Positions 21,146 to 33,290 of a stretch of DNA of 64,000 nucleotides are shown here, in pieces. Location of the stretch: assembly GCA_013350335.1 (NCBI GenBank), contig CM023540.1, positions 19,287,828-19,351,827 of the forward strand, given 5' to 3'. Each line of letters starts with the position of its first letter. Positions within the stretch are counted from its first letter, which is position 1. The translations under genes and the position numbers were made by a program. The DNA is from Chimonanthus salicifolius (lineage: Eukaryota; Streptophyta; Magnoliopsida; Laurales; Calycanthaceae). Under the pieces are notes generated by a model, which searched no databases, was not told the DNA's origin, and saw only the letters and a program-made list of their open reading frames with translations.

Positions 21146-21575
21146 TGTATAATACCCTGCCCCAAAAAGTCCCACATTGGTAGTTGCATTGGAAATTCCT
21201 TAGTATATAAGTGGTAGCCTTCCTCTAGGTTGGCTCGCCAATTGAAAGCCGTGCCGACCGTGTGTGAGGCCCAGAGCGGACAATATCATGCTAGTGGGAC
21301 GGGTCGGTTCAACTCTCTGCCTGAGGGTGTGGGCTTGGTTGTTGTGTGTGCAGAGCCGGGGACGGTTCTGGCTTTAAGGGGGTAGATTGTAATACCCTGC
21401 CCCAAAAAGTCTCACATTGCTAATTGTGTTGGAAATTCCATGGTATATTAAGTGGTAGCCTTCTCCTTCTAGCATGAGGGCTTTTGGGAACAATAGTGGG
21501 TTGGCTCGCCTAATTTAAATCATGCGGGCCGTGTGTGAGGCCCAGAGCAGACAATATCATGCTAGTGGGACGGGT
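21146..21575 (+). mobile_element. TRIM-like element, two short LTR copies
   Basis: A repeat beginning TGTATAATACCCTGCCCC at 21146 recurs at 21388 as TGTAATACCCTGCCCC. Both continue with AAAAAGTC.CACATTG, GGAAATTCC, AGTGGTAGCCTTC and GCCCAGAGC.GACAATATC. The spacer ends in a purine-rich TTTAAGGGGGTAGAT just before the second copy, as a polypurine tract should. No coding domain. The 3' side is overrun by a SINE. Confidence 0.65.
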
Positions 21576-21576
21576 C

Positions 21577-21740
21577 TCAACTGGTTGCTTCCCTGCCTTA
21601 GGAAATGGAAGGTTGCGGGTTCGAACCCCCATGGCCTAACCTTGGTGTGCCCTAGGGATAGTGGGCTCACTCGTGGGGGTTTTACGCTGGGTATTCCGCA
21701 GTTTGCGTTGTTCGGACGGTTGCCAAATTTACAACATTCA
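21577..21740 (+). mobile_element. tRNA-derived SINE, 5'-truncated (family 1)
   Basis: Contains a perfect B-box-like GGTTCGAACCC and the family signature CATGGCCTAACCTTGGTGTG, CTAGGGATAGTGGGCTCAC, GTGGGGGTTTTACGCTGGGT. The A box is incomplete. Related copies: 43902-44036 and 48456-48621, and minus-strand 27277-27385, 28803-28955 and 59548-59712. Confidence 0.75.
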
Positions 21741-23324
21741 AGATATTTAAAAAGAAGTCCCTTTAAAGACATGGGTCAATGTTTTCATTTCGATACAAAA
21801 TCTAAAATGATGCATAATTATGTTAACTAATAGTTAAACTATTATTTTGGCTGCCAATAATTTTGTTGAATATGAAAGGTTTTACTAGGCACGTATGAGA
21901 GTCCCTCTTATCATCAATATTTTCTATCTCACCAACTCTTGTGCATCGTTTTATTTTGAATTTGACCATAATTAAAGTTAACACTTGCAGCCCTAATGAA
22001 ACTAAGTTGATTTCTTAAGCCTTAAAATTTAGGACTATGATATTTTGATCTTGTCGATTTTGAGTTTGGACAATACTATTTATAGCTTCTTTTCTGTCAC
22101 CGTACCTCATATAAGTATAAGATATTAGAGGAAACAATGTTAACCACGAGTCAATGATGGTTAAGTGGACTTCTTACATAATTTTCATTATGATCGAGGA
22201 TTACCTTTAAAATATAGAAAATATGGGAGTTTCTTCAAATAAATTTAAAATATAACGCCCTTTTAGAAACTCGTAATTATACATCAGAAAGAAAGATTCT
22301 CCCTAATTACTTTATCGTAGTAGTGTTTACTGATTGAATCTTGAATTAGATTAAATTGGATAGGCTGGTGGGTAATCAAATCGAGAGTCGTGAAAATGAT
22401 TGAAGATATTTTATATTTAGATGATTCATCAGAATTTCTTGTTAGGACGTGGACTTCCAGTAAAAAGATTAGCGTGTTAGGTGGAGTGATCCAAGTCTAA
22501 ACCCCTAGATTTCCCTCTATATTTTCAATGTGAGACTCGTTCGCAGCAACTCTAATCAGTATTATAAGAACCGAGCCGTGCCACTGTCCAACCTCCTGCT
22601 GCCTTCTTGAAGGCCCGGTTCCCTTTGAAATCCTTTGTGCACTGAAAACCTTATCGAACCTTGTTGGACTGTAGTTCAACAAGGTTTGATAAGTTAAACC
22701 TCCAACCTTTCAGCAAGGTTGAACCCTCTTTGAATTTTTTTAAAAAAATTATAATCAATTTTTATATAATATAATTTGAATTTAGATTATGTAATATGTA
22801 GTTGCATATTATCATACACGTATTTTCTTAAATTTTAGTAAATTTGACCGGTGAGGAATGGTGGAGATGAAACGGAAAACTTAGCTTCTTTACATGATCA
22901 AAATGAATATGAAGATGTTGGTTCTTTTGGAGATCATTGACTTTGGAAGTTAAATATTTTTTTACATTAATTACTAATGGGTTGTTAGATGTTATTTTAG
23001 ATAAAGAAACTTTTTTAGTTTTATGGTATTATTGGAAGATGAATATTAGATTGTTGGATTAGATGGTGCGATCATAGATTATGAAACCCTTTTATTGGAA
23101 TGAACAATTATATTGGAAAATGGAGGTTAGATTACTTAAATTTTTAAATTTATAGTTGTTTTTGTGAGAACATGAATCTGTTTATGAATATTTGCTATTA
23201 GTAATAATATTGTATTGATGGACACAATTTTGACCGACTTTGACTAAGGTTGAATCCGATTGAACCTTATTAAACCCAACCTTCGTCAGGAGACGGTTTG
23301 GTAGACTATCCGGTCCTGATAACA
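21741..23324. other. Spacer with a strong hairpin
   Basis: No gene recognised. A hairpin at 22650-22691 pairs CTTATCGAACCTTGTTG with CAACAAGGTTTGATAAG around a 10-base loop. GAACCTT words recur at about 23245-23285, suggesting the ends of a decayed element that spans this area. Confidence 0.45.
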
Positions 23325-23713
23325 TTGACTCCAACAATCTGCCATTGAAAGAGGGCCTCCGGCGGAGAGAGCGACGCCGGCCATCCCGTTCGCTATGGGA
23401 GATCACTTGAGGTGTCATAAACACAGGGTAACAATCTTCAATGGGTCGGAACTTTTTCGCCAAGGTGGAGACTAAAAGATTCCACTATGAAAAAGGTTAC
23501 AAGGATTCCCTCCCCTCTTCCTCAGAGTCTCTCTTTCTCCTCTCTGTTTTGTTCCTCTCCCTCTCAATCCCATCAGAGAACTGCACAGCCCAAGAAACCC
23601 TAGAAGAAAGAGACAATATATAGTGCTGGGCTTACAACATAGACTAGGGCCCACTGGGACTGGGCCCTACAGACAATTCAGACCTAAAAGGGCTTTGAGC
23701 CATAAAATCCAAC
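23325..23713 (-). mobile_element. Solo-LTR-like block
   Basis: On the minus strand it begins TGTTGGATTTTATGG, has a TATA-like CACTATATATTG about 90 bases in, then a purine-rich leader and CTTTTTCATAGTGGAATC, all typical of a plant LTR. The distal border is uncertain and no target duplication could be fixed. No coding domain. The 93-codon frame at 23182-23463 is not believed to be a gene. Confidence 0.45.
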
Positions 23714-24227
23714 ATTTCTGAGTACTGAATTGACGTAGAATTAATATTGATTGTACGTGTAATTAGAGAATAATATGGAAAAATTAGCAAAATAGCATAT
23801 TTTTCCTTATCTTCTGCTGCCTATTCACATCCATTTATCTAAAATACAGAACATGTCTATGAAGTGGAATTTTGTGGGTTTTTCCAAGCCATGGACTAAA
23901 GGCAGCGAGCAACTTTCGCAAACTAATAGCAGTGATAAAAAGACCAATCCAGAAGTATTAACAGAACGATGAAATCCACTAATATCTTCTTCTCCATTTT
24001 CTGCAGCTTTCCTATATTTGATCTTATTATATCTATCTGTATCAGTGTATGTTGTTTTTGAATTCTTACATGTAGGACTTCACAAAGATAAACCGAGAAT
24101 CTTAGCATCGAACTCAATGAATCCGATGATGATCTAATTGGACGAAATCGATAAATTTTGACCCACTAGCAAAATATTCTATAAAATAAAGAAGGAGTGG
24201 ATAAATTACTAACTTTTAAATATAAAA
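23714..24227. other. Spacer without recognised features
   Basis: AT-rich, with no open frame showing a motif and no terminal repeat. Confidence 0.4.
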
Positions 24228-25220
24228 AAGTAGCGATCCTCCCACGGGCTTTTTGTGTAACCAGACACGAGAATTAGTAGATTTCCAATTTTATCCTTCG
24301 TACGAAGAGTACAATCGGCTCACCAACCTGGCTCGCCGAAATTCACATGAACAGTATATCGTTTTGCCGAAATTCACATGAACAATAATATCGGCTCGCC
24401 GAAATTCACATGAACAGTAAATCGGCTCGCTGAAATTCGCATGAATAGTAACATCGACTCGTCAAAATTTGCATGAACAGTAAATCGACTCGTCAAAAAT
24501 TCGCATGAACAGTAAATCAGCGATCCTCCCATGGGCTTTTTGTGTAACCAGATACGAGAATTAGTAGATTTCCAATTTTATTCTTCGTATGAAGAGTAAA
24601 ATCGACTCGCCGAAATTCACATGAATAGTAAATCGTTTTGCCGAAATTCACATGAACAATAACATCGGCTCACCAAAATTCACATGAACAGTAAATCGGC
24701 TCGCCGAAATTCACATGAATAGTAACATCGACTCGTCAAAATTTGCATGAACAGTAAATCGACTCGTCAAAAATTCGCATGAACAGTAAATCAGGGATCC
24801 TCCCACGGGCTTTTTGTATAACCAGACACGAGAATTAGTAGATTTCCAATTTTATTCTTCGTATGAAGAGTAAAATCGGCTCACCAACCCGGCTCGCCGA
24901 AATTCACATGAACAATAAATCGTTTTGCCGAAATTCACATGAACAATAACATCGGCTCACCAAAATGCACATGAACAGTAAATCGGCTCGCCGAAATTCG
25001 CATGAACAGTAACATCGACTCGTCAAAATTTGCATGAACAGTAAATCGACTCGTCAGAAATTCACATGAAAAGTAAAATCAAGAATCCTTCTCAATTACA
25101 CAAATCGACTAGCCGAAATTTTACAGTTCATACAAAATATCTAAATGCGAAGGGTAAAATTAAAAATCCACTAATTCCCGCATCCAATTATATAAACCTC
25201 ACATGAGAAGTTCGCTATTT
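24228..25220. mobile_element. Foldback element copy 1, with tandemly triplicated left arm
   Basis: Left terminus TAGCGATCCTCCCACGGG and inner arm GAATTAGTAGATTTCCAATT are answered at the right by the complements of GAATTAGTGGATTTTTAATT and TAGCGAACTTCTC. The left arm recurs three times (at about 24232, 24519 and 24793, spaced 287 and 274 bp). Each unit contains about 30-bp repeats alternating CGGCTCGCCGAAATTCACAT with GAACAGTAAAT. No coding capacity. Related elements: 29902-30399 and 54341-54605. Mutator-like origin is inferred from the 9-bp target duplications of those copies. Confidence 0.8.
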
Positions 25221-27159
25221 TTTTTAAAACAACAAAGGAGCAGCTGTTTCTATCCTTTTTTATTTTCACGTATTTTCATGCCTAGAAGATGCTATTTGAA
25301 GGTCATCTCACATGATCCTTCTCAATAAAAGTGCACTGCTACAAAGCAAATAAAATAAACAAAGTCCTTAACAAACATCCGTCTTCGTGAGATTGGATAG
25401 AAAGGGCGGTGGAGTAAAGCCAAGTTGCCTAACCCTCCATCGGTTTCGCCATCATCTACTCAATGCCCACTAATGAGAATCAAGGTATTGATCACAGGGC
25501 TATCGTCAATTTCAAAACTAGCTTTGTCTTTCCATGGAGGAATGGATAAAAATATACTAATGGGTTTTCCTTCATTTTCTAGAAAAATTCATGGGTTTAC
25601 CTTCATTTTCTAGAAAAAATCATGGGTTTGGGTTTTCCTTCATTTTCTAGAAAAATCCATGAAACAAAAATTATTGGTTTATCCTTTATATTGAGGAGTA
25701 TTTAGCAGAATTTGTTGCATCTTATAGTTAGAAAAATGGTGAAATTTCTTTACTTCATCATCTTAACTTGTTTAAAATAAATTATAAAAATTGACTTAAT
25801 ATTTAAAGTAATATCAAGATACTTTTAAATTTTCAGGTTTTTACCTGGGAAAATCTCACGAAAAATATAATATTTAAAAAATAATAAAATAGATTAAATT
25901 AAATAGTAATAAAATAAAAATCTTAATATGTAATTAATTGGATATTATCGATATATTACTATTTATCACATTTTTAATGTGAATTTATTTGGAATTTACG
26001 TGCCATGCCGATAAATATGTGTTAGTAACGCGGTAATGATGTTTTGCCTATAAAAACAGGATAAATTTGAAAATACCATCGATATTTATGACATGGCTTA
26101 GAGCGGCCCTGTTTAGGGTTTACATAAGTTGCAATTATAAAAATTATAAAATTTTTATCAAATAAAATTTCAACTCGGGGGCCCCACCTCCGTATCTCTA
26201 GACAAGGGGGCCTACCCCTTTGACCTCTTGTGAGCTTAGCGCGGAGCTCAACCTGCAGTCGGATCAATAGTACATCTTTGAAGATCAGCTCCACAAAACC
26301 TTACAATTTTTCTATTTATTTCTATTTTTTTCCAACTTATTGCACTTAGCTACGGTTGAAATAGAATTCAACTTAAAAACTTACTGAAGATTTTTCTCTT
26401 TAAAAATGAAACAAAAATCCATGTATTAGCATCCATCACTTATCAGGCCTCATTTCAATAGAACTCATTTGGATTAGCTCGGTAATAAGAAATGTGGATC
26501 TCTAGAACTCATTTGATTTCACTTACTATTACATGAGTGAAAGTACAGGCCTGCATATATTTGATCTCTTATAGCTTGTCTAATCCCGGTGTATGAAAAT
26601 CAGACCTCCAAGACTTTGAAAAACAAAAGAAACGTAGAAGAAAGAAGGAGGAGACCAGGCTGTTGTAGCAGCAAAATCAAAAGGAAAAAGCTCTAACATC
26701 TCATATTCGCATAGAGTAGGGAAGGTTTCTTCCTCACTTGGGCAAATGCAACTCTCTATTTAAATGGGTCTTGAAACCTGTAAACAAATGGTAAATAATA
26801 AACAGATGTGACAGCTTTCATGCAATTCTCACATAATCCAATTACCCAGAAAATTAACAAACATGGAAAGAGGACAAAATTCATGGAATTCTCAAAATAT
26901 CCAGTTAGCAACATAGAACCTGAAAGAAAGTGGTACAGTTTTCATGAAATTATCAAAATACCCAATTATCCATGCAAAACATGAGGGAGTTATGTCAATG
27001 ATTAAGTTAAATAAAAAAACAAAGTGCAGCCATTTTCTTCCAATTCCTGAAGTACCCTTGTTGAATGTGTCTAAAGATGTCAATGACTTCTACTGATATT
27101 TGGCCTAGTGAATGCAATTTCATGTTTGTTTTTTCACTTAAAAAAATAAAATAAAATAA

Positions 27160-27197
<38 letters not shown>

Positions 27198-27276
27198 GAT
27201 TTTTCACATTGAAAAGATAAGAAGATTAAACGGAATATATTATTAGAAATGAAAATAAATTCTTACTTGTGGTTAT
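25221..27276. other. Spacer with an LTR-like remnant and (TA)n tract
   Basis: TTCATTTTCTAGAAAAA is repeated three times at 25570-25652. The block 26200-26305 ends CAGTACATCTTTGA-like then GCTCCACAAAACCT, which recurs at 46095-46145, so both are pieces of one dispersed retroelement. A (TA)n microsatellite lies at about 27159-27182. No gene recognised. Confidence 0.45.
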
Positions 27277-27385
27277 TTTTTTTTTTTTTTGAATTTATGT
27301 GTGAGAAACTACGGGTACCTAGTGTAAAACTCTTACGGGTGAGTCCACTACCCCTAAGGTACATCAAAGTTAGGCTATGGAGCTT
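27277..27385 (-). mobile_element. SINE fragment (family 1)
   Basis: Minus-strand copy with a poly(T) start and GAGTCCACTACCCCTAAGGT, CATCAAAGTTAGGCTATGG, the complement of the family 1 body. Truncated before the A box. Confidence 0.6.
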
Positions 27386-27866
27386 CATTGTAGTTATGTT
27401 GATTGGGAGAAGAACTTAGAAGAAGATTCGGCTATTCCACTGACTGCTTCTCTTGACAATTGTCGATGCAATTCTCCAAGTCTTTTCTAATGCTACATGT
27501 ATGGATTCTTCTTTTGAATTTCAGTGTGTATTCTAAGTTGGGTAGGACTCACAAATCAATTCCATTGCCTTAACTAGCCATATAATTTGTGACATTAAAG
27601 GGTCCGGATAAAAATTAATGGATAATGATCAAACACTGTTGAAGTTGAGTTAACATATAGTGATGAGGTTGAGTTTCAGCCATCGAGTCACTTTGGCTCA
27701 ACCATTTCCCCTATTGAGTGTGGTGGGTATAGATAGATAGCTAGAGAGAGAGAGTGAGTTTGATCTTACTGAATGGTAGACTCCTCTTAGATGAGACATT
27801 GTTAGTGACATTAGAAAGAAAAAGTTGAAATTAAAATTGATTGGAATGATCATACAGTGAGGGTTC

Positions 27867-28200
27867 TGCTAGTATAGTCCCATATCTCTTAGATACTTTC
27901 GGGATGTGCCATGTATAAACAGATGGACATTCTCTCCTTGACGCTTGTTTTTAAGGGTGAGTTTTACTCATGGGTTTTACATAGTATAAAAGCAAGTGTA
28001 CTACAGAGATAGGTTAGGTCATATCTCTAGCTCTGCGTGGAGGGGCGAGTCGAGTGTTTCTAACCCTAACACTGAGAGGGAGTGTTAGCATAGTCCCAAT
28101 TGTTTGAGTACTTTTGGGATATGTGGTGTATAAGCACATGAGTACTCTCTCCTTAACAGTCGTTTTTCAAAAATGAGTTCCGGAGGTTTTAAGAGGTTCA
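27867..28200 (+). mobile_element. TRIM-like element with two diverged short LTRs
   Basis: TGCTAGTATAGTCCC at 27867 and TGTTAGCATAGTCCC at 28083 start two similar blocks. Both continue with ACTTT.GGGATGTG, GTATAA.CA.ATG and TCTCTCCTT. A purine-rich GAGAGGGAG precedes the second. No coding domain and no target duplication resolved. Confidence 0.55.
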
Positions 28201-28802
28201 AGTTTAATCTCATTGATCTATAGAGAGATGAGATATAGATTGTGACATTAAAAAAGAAAAGAGTAAAACTAATGTACTGAGTGTTAATTTTGATCTCACT
28301 GGACGATATAGAGAGATTTCCAATTTGCTCTCATTCTGATACTTTTTATAATTTTATTTATATATCATTATATAAATAAAAAAAAGTATATTAATGTCTT
28401 CTTTTATTAAAAAACACCAATATTCTTATTGATTTTTTATGTGAGCCTGACATTAAGGACTTAGGTAGAGTTGGGTCTACTTTTTATGATCTGAAGTTGA
28501 ATTTGAGAATAGTGGTGATGTGAGGTTTTCTCTCAAAATTCTGATTGATTAGATGGTTCTAACTGTTTCATCAGAGTACTGCTACCAATTGAATGTGGAC
28601 CGGTGTTTTGCCAGTTAGCACACTTATAGTCTTCGGTCCATTGCCAGTAAAGATTCTCCAATCAAGTAGTGGACCCCTATGTTATAAGCCCCCTGAGAAA
28701 TGGCTTATTGCTGTAGAGACATGTACGAATTTTGTCAAGATTCAAATTCAAGAATGATAGATAATGACCCACTTTCATAAATATCTTCTCAGATTTTCTT
28801 TT

Positions 28803-28955
28803 TAGTTAATTTGTGAGAAATTTAGATACAATTCTACTAAATTTTTTAAGAATAAATTTACTATTCCTAAGACACATGTTAAGTCATAGGGCTTGAATAT
28901 GCAACTTCCTACTTTGTAAAACTGGGAGACAATCAATTAAACTATACCTATATAG
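28803..28955 (-). mobile_element. Degenerate SINE (family 1)
   Basis: Minus-strand relative of the family 1 body: GGGCTTGAATATGCAACTTC corresponds to the decayed B box, followed by GGGAGACAATCAATTAAACT for the A-box region. Confidence 0.5.
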
Positions 28956-29536
28956 ATAACTCTTCAATTTTTTATAGATGAGGATGTTAGAACTACATTA
29001 TTATTTTTCCTCGAGTTCAATTTAAAATCTCTTGATAAGATGTAAGGATTGATTTGACAATGGATCTCAGAAAAAAAGGTTAAAAAATTCCTAATCAAGA
29101 GGTTTGGACTGTACCTCAGACCAGTAAGTTTAAATAGATCTTCAGAAAAAAAATATGAGTAAAAAGGAGAAAAGATTATTGTTACAATTACTTCTCATTG
29201 TTTAAAATTAAAATTTATAGTTAAATATAATAAATTGTATGAAAAGAAAAAAAACCCTCACTAAGTTGAAACATAAACCAACTTAAAAATCAATTGAGGA
29301 ACAATTGTAAGTAGATGAAGTGATCAAATGGCTAAATCTAACATAAAATAAATGCAAGAAAGAAAATGGAGATGAGCTGGTTAAAAATTATATGTGACTG
29401 TAAATGGGCACAATTTAATCTTGAACAAGAATGGGTAAAAATCTAAGACTCACAAATCCAACTCAAAATAAAGAAGATTGTAATAATAACAGCAATAATG
29501 AACAATTGAGTAGAAGTAATATTGAAAAAGAAGCAT

Positions 29537-31403
29537 CTAATTTGAAGGAAATAAGTTTACCAAGAAATAATTTTCACCCATTTGCAAGCTTTGCAATGAA
29601 ATTCCATATTCATTAACAGGAACTGGCTCTCCTGAGGAATGCACTAGCATTACATCTTGACCAAACATTGTTCTCAGATCAATTGGTCCTCTTGGAACCT
29701 CAGTAGCAACTCCATTGATAAACACAGTTAAAAATCCTGCGACAACCGAACGGGGAAAAAGAAAGAAACCACATGGAGTTTCAATGCAATGGATAAATTT
29801 AAGCCTATATTAGAAGTTTTCACCATATAATTCAAGTTTAGAGCACCTAAAAGCCTGCTAGAAAGACTGCAGATGATGGGAATTAAGCATAAATAACAGA
29901 TGGTGAGCGATCATCCCACGAGCACTTTAAGTATATAGACAGGGTTTTACTGTGATGCCCATTTTGCCCTTTACCTGCCATTCCGAAAATGTAAAACAAT
30001 AGGAATGTCAGAAATCAGCTCGCCAAGAGTAAAATCGGCTCACCGGATCATGAACAGTAAAATCGGCTCTCTGAATCACCTGTGAACAGTAAAATCGGCT
30101 CTCCGAGTCACATATGAACAGTAAAATCGGCTCTCCGAGTCACATATGAACAGTAAAATCGGCTCTCCGAGTCACATATGAACAGTAAAATCGGTTCTCC
30201 GAATCACATGTGAACAGTAAAATCGGCTCTCCGAATCACCCGTGAACAGTAAATCGGCTCACCAATTTTACTCTTGGCAAGCTGATTTCTGACATTGCTA
30301 TTGTTTTATATTTTCAGTACCGCAGGTGAAGGGCAAAATGGGCATCACAGTAAAATCCGTGTCTGTATACACAAAGTGCTCGTGGGAGAATTGCTGGCCA
30401 GAACAGAATGGGTATCACCCAAAATAAATCTAGTGTTCATTAAAATTCATTAATTAGAAATTATGAGCCCACAAATGCATGCTTTAAATTGAGCACGGCA
30501 TATCTAATTGCATGCTGGAATTATTGGTAATGAATATAAAGGAGAAGGAGATGAGAGTTGCAGAAATAAATTTAGACTACTGCAGAATCATAATTTGAAA
30601 TAAAAAAACCATCTTAGACATGTTTACCCAACAAATCAAGTAAGAATTCTACTTATCACTGGGGCAAGAAAGCATAGGAAAATGTATCTAATTTCCATCA
30701 AAACAATTTCGAAAATTTCAAGCAAGGAAAAAAGAATCCATCATGAAAAGAAGGAAAAAAGAATAACCCAATTAAATTGACTCGGACAATTGAGAATCTA
30801 GACGCAAAGCCAAGGTTTTAAGTGAGAAATAGCATAATACACTGAAAAGAGAGTATGTAAATAAACCCAAAATCAAAATCACTAACCAAATTGATAATGT
30901 ATATTTGAATTATCCGGAGGCCATAAAATAGAAGAATCCATTGGTGGTTGCTCGATATCTGCCAAACCCATTTGCTGAGAGATTGTAAAGAGGTCACTGC
31001 AACCGTCGTCGGCGACACCGATGGAAGAAGAAGGAAGAAAGCAAGAAGAGGATGACGGTGAAGGTGTTGGCAAAGGAGCAGCGGCACGAGGGGAGAGGCC
31101 CGGTGTTAGAATTCGAGGGTCGGTGGTGACGAGCCCGGCCTGAATTTGGCGTTGGCGGCGACGCGATCTGGACCGTCGATTTTGAAACCAATAGAAGACA
31201 TTGGCATCACCCACAGAGCCATACTTCTCAAGGAGCTTCCTTATCCTCACAGTCTCATCTTTGGGGGGGTTGACCATTCCACTGTTGAATATGGATTCCA
31301 GTATCAGGATCTGCTCTGGTTTCGGGGTCCACCTCGATCTCACTGGCTCAGTCCTTTCATTGCCTTGGCTTGAGCTGTTGTTATCTTGGGCCTGATCTTC
31401 CAT
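29537..31403 (-). CDS. WOX11: WUSCHEL-related homeobox protein, WOX11/WOX12 type
   Basis: Homeodomain transcription factor; WOX11/12 proteins specify root founder cells and adventitious roots downstream of auxin. Two exons: 31403-30887 and 29736-29537, with a GT-AG intron whose phase restores [13 protein letters not shown]. The product is 238 aa. The WOX homeodomain spans residues 21-87 ([54 protein letters not shown]). From about 174 the C-terminal block typical of WOX11/12 follows ([44 protein letters not shown]). No WUS-box TLELFP-like motif, as expected for the intermediate clade. Start ATG 31401-31403 is the first in frame. The final NLFPSN may be intron read-through, since LV|GTAAAC resembles a donor; a third exon cannot be excluded. 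WOX11 and WOX12 cannot be told apart here. Confidence 0.92.
29902..30399. mobile_element. Foldback element copy 2, inside the WOX intron
   Basis: Left arm GAGCGATCATCCCACGAGCA and GGGTTTTACTGTGATGCCCA face right-arm complements TGGGCATCACAGTAAAAT and TGCTCGTGGGAGAATTGCT. The flanks ATAACAGAT (29893-29901) and AGAACAGAA (30400-30408) agree at 7 of 9, a likely 9-bp target duplication. Between the arms lie about seven tandem units of about 33 bp (AATCGGCTCTCCGAGTCACA plus TATGAACAGTAA). As part of the WOX pre-mRNA it would form a long hairpin. Confidence 0.8.
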
Positions 31404-31760
31404 GGGTGGAGAAAGAGAGAGTGGAAGTTTTGAAAGATGAATCAACAGAGAGAGAGAGAGAGTGAGAGAAGGGAGAATGCATGTAAGGAGAAGCGATTGA
31501 GAGGGTATATAAAGGGAGAAGGGAATGTAGAAGAAATGATGAAATTAGAGAAACACTCGTGTTGGTCAGCCTTCACTGACTCTTGTGTCTCTGCCCTTTG
31601 GACAAACCACTGTGGTCTCCATTATCAGTTCGGTGCAGTGAACGAGCATTTCACTCACCATTTGGCTATATATCTCTATATTTAATAGAAATTATTTTTT
31701 ATTTTACCATAATATTCCACTTTTTCATGAACATGACACACAAAAGTATATGTTGTGGAG
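31404..31760 (-). promoter_or_regulatory. WOX upstream region / 5' UTR
   Basis: Purine-rich on the plus strand (GA microsatellite at 31447-31465). A TATA-like GATATATAG lies on the minus strand near 31668-31678, about 270 bases before the ATG. The core promoter placement is tentative. Confidence 0.4.
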
Positions 31761-31776
31761 CTCAACGAGTTTCAGA

Positions 31777-32051
31777 TTAGTTATGAAGGAGGAGATTTAA
31801 GACTTATATTGGACTTGGGTCACTCCACCTAATAGATTAGTTTTTTGGATTGAATATCCAGTCCTAACAAGTGATATTAGAGCCAGATCTCAAAGTAACG
31901 CATATGGACTAAGAGGATCTCCTAGTCGGACGGGTCAACAGTGTTCTCTCCACTAAGGAGCCTCGTTCAAAGGGAGATTGTTGGTCCCATATCGATTGTG
32001 AAGGGGGAGATTTAATAAGCCAGCGTTCTGGGTTGGATACCCAGTGCTAAT
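31777..32051 (+). mobile_element. TRIM-like remnant with primer-binding site
   Basis: An LTR-like block ends CAGTCCTAACA at 31869 and is followed by AGTGATATTAGAGCC, a decayed initiator-tRNA primer site. A second LTR-like block begins TGTTGGTCCCATATCG at 31979 and ends near 32051 with CCCAGTGCTAATA. Shared internal words are GGAGATTTAA and GGATTGAATATCCAGT / GGTTGGATACCCAGT. Confidence 0.6.
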
Positions 32052-33144
32052 AGTTTATTGATGAAAAATTAAACCATACAAATACAAAGAATGTTAAGAA
32101 AGTCTCTATAGACAAAAATGTGGTTATATTAAAAAAATTATTTACCTCTAGTTTCTTAGTAGCATACTATATTTTTATTATCTTTATTTTATTTTGAACT
32201 ATTTTCATGTATTTTTTTGGTTTTCCTAGATATTCATAGGATTTTCAATATTTTATGCACATTCTTTTCTTTTTCTTTAGGTTCATCTCTCATTTTTATT
32301 ATTTTATATAAAGTGATTTTTTATACTTTTCATTCTTTTTTATACTTCATGAGAAATATATTTTTGTTATTTTATATGATTGTATGCATTAACCAATGGC
32401 AAAAGAGAACTCATTGTGGATTTTCTTAATATTTTTAGAAAACATAAAAGATTTTTTAAATTATAAAAAAGTTAGAGAATCGTTTAAAATTATTTTTTTC
32501 TATAAAATAATGATTGTGAACCATTTAGTGATTTAAATTGATAAATCACCATTTTATGCTAAACATCAGTATACAAGATAATAAATTTTATTTAACTAAA
32601 GAAACCTACAATCTCCCCTTCATATAAAATTTATATATTCTCATTTATACATAAAAAATAATCAATAATTCTCTGCCAAAAACTACCAGCTGGATCTGGA
32701 CTAAACCTCATGGAAAGGTGCACACCGACTCTATATTGGGTTATTGTACATTAGACAATTGTGGAGCTTTGGCACCATCCCTAACCTGTTTGAAGAGTCT
32801 GGCACAGTAAATTTAATTTCACTGCTGTACAAATAGCCCATCATGTGAAGTCAATGGGCCCCAATTACATTTATAATGTCCCATCAGATCAGACCCATGA
32901 TCCCAAATTTGGTATCCATGTAATGTACCTCACACCAGCCATTGGCTATGGCTTTACCTCAGTAGGGATTCACCACTGTTGAAGTGGAAGAGAATCTATG
33001 GTATGTTTTCTAGATAAATTTGTTCTATTAAGTAATAGAAAAAGAGGCTGTAAGTTCATTAAATATTAAATAAGGAGTTCACTTGTCTGAATATAAAGCA
33101 ATAAATGAAATGAAATACCGTGTTTTAAAAAGGTACTAAAAATT
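32052..33144. other. Spacer without recognised genes
   Basis: AT-rich DNA; 32160-32560 is strongly T-rich on the plus strand. The open frame at 32217-32429 is low-complexity and not believed to be coding. Confidence 0.4.
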
Positions 33145-33290
33145 GTTCATATAGGTGTAGTTTAATTGGTAATCTCCCGTCTTAACAAGTAGGAATGGCG
33201 TCACCTGTACACTAAAGACAGTGAATATCACCTATGGGTTTTAAGTTGAGTTTTCCGCAGTTTTACACATAAATTTTAATTTTTTTTTTT
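33145..33290 (+). mobile_element. Degenerate SINE (family 1)
   Basis: GGTGTAGTTTAATTGGTAAT resembles the A box; CACCTATGGGTTTTAAGTTG and TTTCCGCAGTTT match the distal body. The B box is eroded. It ends in an A/T-rich tail. Confidence 0.5.

Noticed and set aside
24228..25090. CRISPR-like regularly spaced repeats
   Set aside because: Plant nuclear context, units are tandem and degenerate without unique spacers, and the block is flanked by inverted arms: a foldback element.
30994..31395. Open frames on both strands overlapping WOX exon 1
   Set aside because: Shadow frames of the WOX coding exon.
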